DNA from: JAVBPE01 sp031549865
GTDB lineage: Bacteria > Bacillota_I > Bacilli_A > Acholeplasmatales > Anaeroplasmataceae
Reading direction: 5' to 3'
Assembly: GCA_031549865.1 (NCBI GenBank)
Contig: JAVBPE010000002.1
Location: 124,001-188,000, forward strand
DNA: 64,000 bases
In this document: positions 62,370 to 64,000 of the stretch, piece after piece
Layout: the number at the start of each line of letters is the position of its first letter
Numbering within the stretch: position 1 is the first letter of the stretch
Notes under the pieces: model-generated
Told to the model about the DNA's origin: nothing
Database searches by the model: none
Seen by the model: the letters and a program-made list of their open reading frames with translations, nothing else
Translations under genes and position numbers: made by a program

Positions 62370-63383
62370 ATGTTTGAAAATTTTATGTTTGCAATAAATG
62401 CAATAGTGCCAATAATATTATTAATTGTTTTAGGCTATTTTTTAAAAAGAAAAAATATTTTTAAAGAAGATTTTTTTAGGACAGCGAATAAATTTGTTTT
62501 TAAAATAGCCCTACCATTATTATTATTTTGTAATGTATATAAAATCAAGGATATTTCATCAATTAAATATGATGTTGTAATATATTCATGTATTGTTATA
62601 GGAATTTTCTTTTTACTAGGTCTTTTAACAGTTATATTTATTCCAGATAAAAAGAAAAAAGGAGTAGTATTACAATGTATTTTTAGATCTAATTTTTCTA
62701 TATTGGGATTACCTTTAGCCAAAGCTTTAGGTGGTGCAAGTGGCGAAGCAGTAGCGGCGATTATTTCGCTATTTACAATTCCGTTATTTAATATTTTAGC
62801 AGTAGTGAGTTTATCAATATATAATGATGATGAAACTAAAAAAGTTTCAGTAAAAGAAATATTATTATCTATTATAAAAAATCCTTTAATTATTGGTGTA
62901 TGTGCAGGACTTGTATGTCTAATTGTACGTTCATTTATTCCAGTTAATGATTTAGGTATAAAAGTATTTACAATCGAAAAAGATTTATATTTCTTATATA
63001 AAGCAGTATCAGATATTGCTTCAATTGCCTCACCACTTGCGTTAATTGTTTTAGGCGGACTATTTGAATTTAATGCTGTAAAATCATTAATTAAAGAAAT
63101 ATCAATTGCAACTATTTGGCGTATAGTTCTTGCCCCAGTTCTTGGATTAGTAGGGGCAGTATTATTATCTAGATATACTAATTTAGTGGATTTTAAAGCG
63201 GCAGAATATACGGTTTTAATTGCTTTATTTGGATCACCAGTTGCAGTATCATCTGCAATCATGGCCTCTGAAATGGGGTCTGATGAGCAGCTTGCAGGGC
63301 AATTAGTCGTGTGGACAAGCATTTTAAGTGTTATAACTTTATTCATATTTATTCTTATATTTAGAAATTGTGGATTAATATAG
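62370..63383 (+). CDS. auxin efflux carrier (AEC) family transporter
   Basis: 337-residue membrane protein with about ten hydrophobic segments in two halves separated by a cytoplasmic loop (about 135-165), the AEC/BASS-like layout. 'NAIVPIILLIVLGYFLKRKN' and 'ANKFVFKIALPLLLFCNVY' match the N-terminal helices, and 'ALFGSPVAVSSAIMASEMG' the C-terminal signature. Bacterial members carry malate, lactate or similar acids; the substrate is unknown. AAGGAG precedes ATG 62370. Confidence 0.9.
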   Translation: MFENFMFAINAIVPIILLIVLGYFLKRKNIFKEDFFRTANKFVFKIALPLLLFCNVYKIKDISSIKYDVVIYSCIVIGIFFLLGLLTVIFIPDKKKKGVVLQCIFRSNFSILGLPLAKALGGASGEAVAAIISLFTIPLFNILAVVSLSIYNDDETKKVSVKEILLSIIKNPLIIGVCAGLVCLIVRSFIPVNDLGIKVFTIEKDLYFLYKAVSDIASIASPLALIVLGGLFEFNAVKSLIKEISIATIWRIVLAPVLGLVGAVLLSRYTNLVDFKAAEYTVLIALFGSPVAVSSAIMASEMGSDEQLAGQLVVWTSILSVITLFIFILIFRNCGLI

Positions 63384-63390
63384 GTGGGTT

Positions 63391-64000
63391 ATGGAAGAAA
63401 ATAAAGAACATAAACGTCGAGTTCGATATAACGGAACGCATCCAAAAAAATTTAATGAAAAATATAAAGAATTAAATCCGGATAAATATCAAGATACTAT
63501 TCTTAAAGTTATTCAAAAAGGCAGTACACCTGCGGGAATGCATATATCAATTTGCGTTAAAGAAATCCTAGATTTTTTAAAGATAAAACCTGGTGAAAAA
63601 GGGCTTGATGCAACTTTAGGGTATGGCGGCCATACAAAAGAAATGCTTAATTGTTTAGAAGGAAAAGGCCATATTTATGCTTTGGATATAGATCCGATTG
63701 AGAGTTTAAAAACTAAAGAAAGATTAAATAATTTAGGTTATAATGATGAAATTTTAACTATCATTAATACAAATTTTGAAAATATTGATCAAATTAGTGA
63801 GCAATATGGTTTATTCGATTTTGTATTAGCCGATCTTGGTATTTCATCAATGCAAGTAGATAATCCAAGCCGAGGCTTTTCTTATAAAAAAGATGGTCCT
63901 TTGGATTTGAGATTAAATCCATATATAGGTGTAAGTGCAAGCACTCGTTTAAAAGAGTTAGATTATGATGAAATAGTTGGAATGCTAATAGATAATTCTG
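63391..64000 (+). CDS. rsmH: RsmH-like 16S rRNA methyltransferase, N-terminally extended (partial, runs off the window)
   Basis: The first 203 residues are in the window; no stop is reached. The SAM-binding fold is seen in 'GLDATLGYGGHTKEML' and 'IYALDIDPIES', and RsmH-specific marks in 'LADLGISSMQVDNPSRGFSY' with 'DGPLDLRLNP'. RsmH makes N4-methyl-C1402 of 16S rRNA. Compared with standard RsmH there is a basic extension of about 50 residues before 'HISICVKEIL', starting MEENKEHKRRVRYNGTHPKK. AGGTGGG precedes ATG 63391. A divergent paralogue with a different target is possible. Confidence 0.85.
   Translation, partial: MEENKEHKRRVRYNGTHPKKFNEKYKELNPDKYQDTILKVIQKGSTPAGMHISICVKEILDFLKIKPGEKGLDATLGYGGHTKEMLNCLEGKGHIYALDIDPIESLKTKERLNNLGYNDEILTIINTNFENIDQISEQYGLFDFVLADLGISSMQVDNPSRGFSYKKDGPLDLRLNPYIGVSASTRLKELDYDEIVGMLIDNS

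Noticed and set aside
62435..63346. Long open frame (303 codons) on the minus strand opposite the AEC transporter.
   Set aside because: It lies wholly within a clear membrane transporter gene, has a Ser/Thr/Asn-biased composition typical of an antisense shadow, and lacks a ribosome site.

Overview
The window reads as a chromosomal segment of a very AT-rich, low-GC Gram-positive bacterium of the Bacilli / Mollicutes-related branch. The evidence is strongly A/T-biased codon use, purine-rich ribosome binding sites (GGAGG, GAGGTGAT), sigma-A-type promoters, the standard genetic code (UGG for Trp; TAA, TGA and TAG all used as stops), and gene neighbourhoods typical of Bacillus (spoIIE-tilS-hpt-ftsH-rqcP-lysS and yunC-yunB-yutD-yutI-yuiD-pgi). 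Several endospore genes (spoIIE, yabP, yabQ, yunB) suggest the organism sporulates or descends recently from a spore former. No phage, CRISPR array or intact insertion sequence was found.

Layout. 1-8250: a secreted protein, mnmE, a DJ-1 protein, an LD-carboxypeptidase, an uncharacterised four-gene run that includes two membrane-anchored proteins with Ig-like/DUF5011-type segments (one carrying a metallo-beta-lactamase fold without its metal ligands), and a bactofilin-like protein. 8250-16000: central metabolism and peptide turnover (ROK glucokinase with a structured leader, rubrerythrin, low-molecular-weight phosphatase, M24 and M29 peptidases, class II aldolase, RpiB/LacAB-type isomerase) and one tRNA-Gly. 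16000-30000, mostly minus strand: GT14 glycosyltransferase, lysS, yabQ, yabP, an antiporter with a PII-like partner, rqcP, ftsH, hpt, tilS and spoIIE. 30000-40230: maf, dus, a large leucine-rich-repeat lipoprotein, an M18 aminopeptidase, hflX and a ClpC-like ATPase with a decayed second ATPase module.

40230-53140 is a surface-polysaccharide operon: initiating sugar-phosphate transferase, PHP phosphatase, Wzz/BY-kinase fusion, several glycosyltransferases, two hexapeptide acyltransferases, polymerase, flippase, LicD, a nucleotidyltransferase, and an iron-sulfur protein interrupted by an in-frame TAG. 53140-57550: diadenylate cyclase cdaA, a 60-residue membrane protein, a PAS/degenerate-GGDEF protein, 5-formyl-THF cyclo-ligase, ispD and ispF (MEP isoprenoid pathway). 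57550-64000: CBS protein, yunC, yunB, a yutD protein with a long asparagine tail, NifU-like protein, yuiD, pgi, an auxin-efflux-type carrier and the 5' part of an rsmH-like methyltransferase cut by the window end.

How the genes fit together: glk, pgi and fba supply glycolysis, and sugar phosphates feed the polysaccharide operon. TilS, MnmE, Dus, LysS, RqcP, HflX and the RsmH-like protein serve tRNA, rRNA and ribosome function. FtsH and the ClpC-like protein serve protein quality control. CdaA makes c-di-AMP. The most unusual items are the enzymes that have lost catalytic motifs: ClpC second module, metallo-beta-lactamase-like protein, BY-kinase Walker A and GGDEF. All functions are inferred from reading the sequence; no database search was run.
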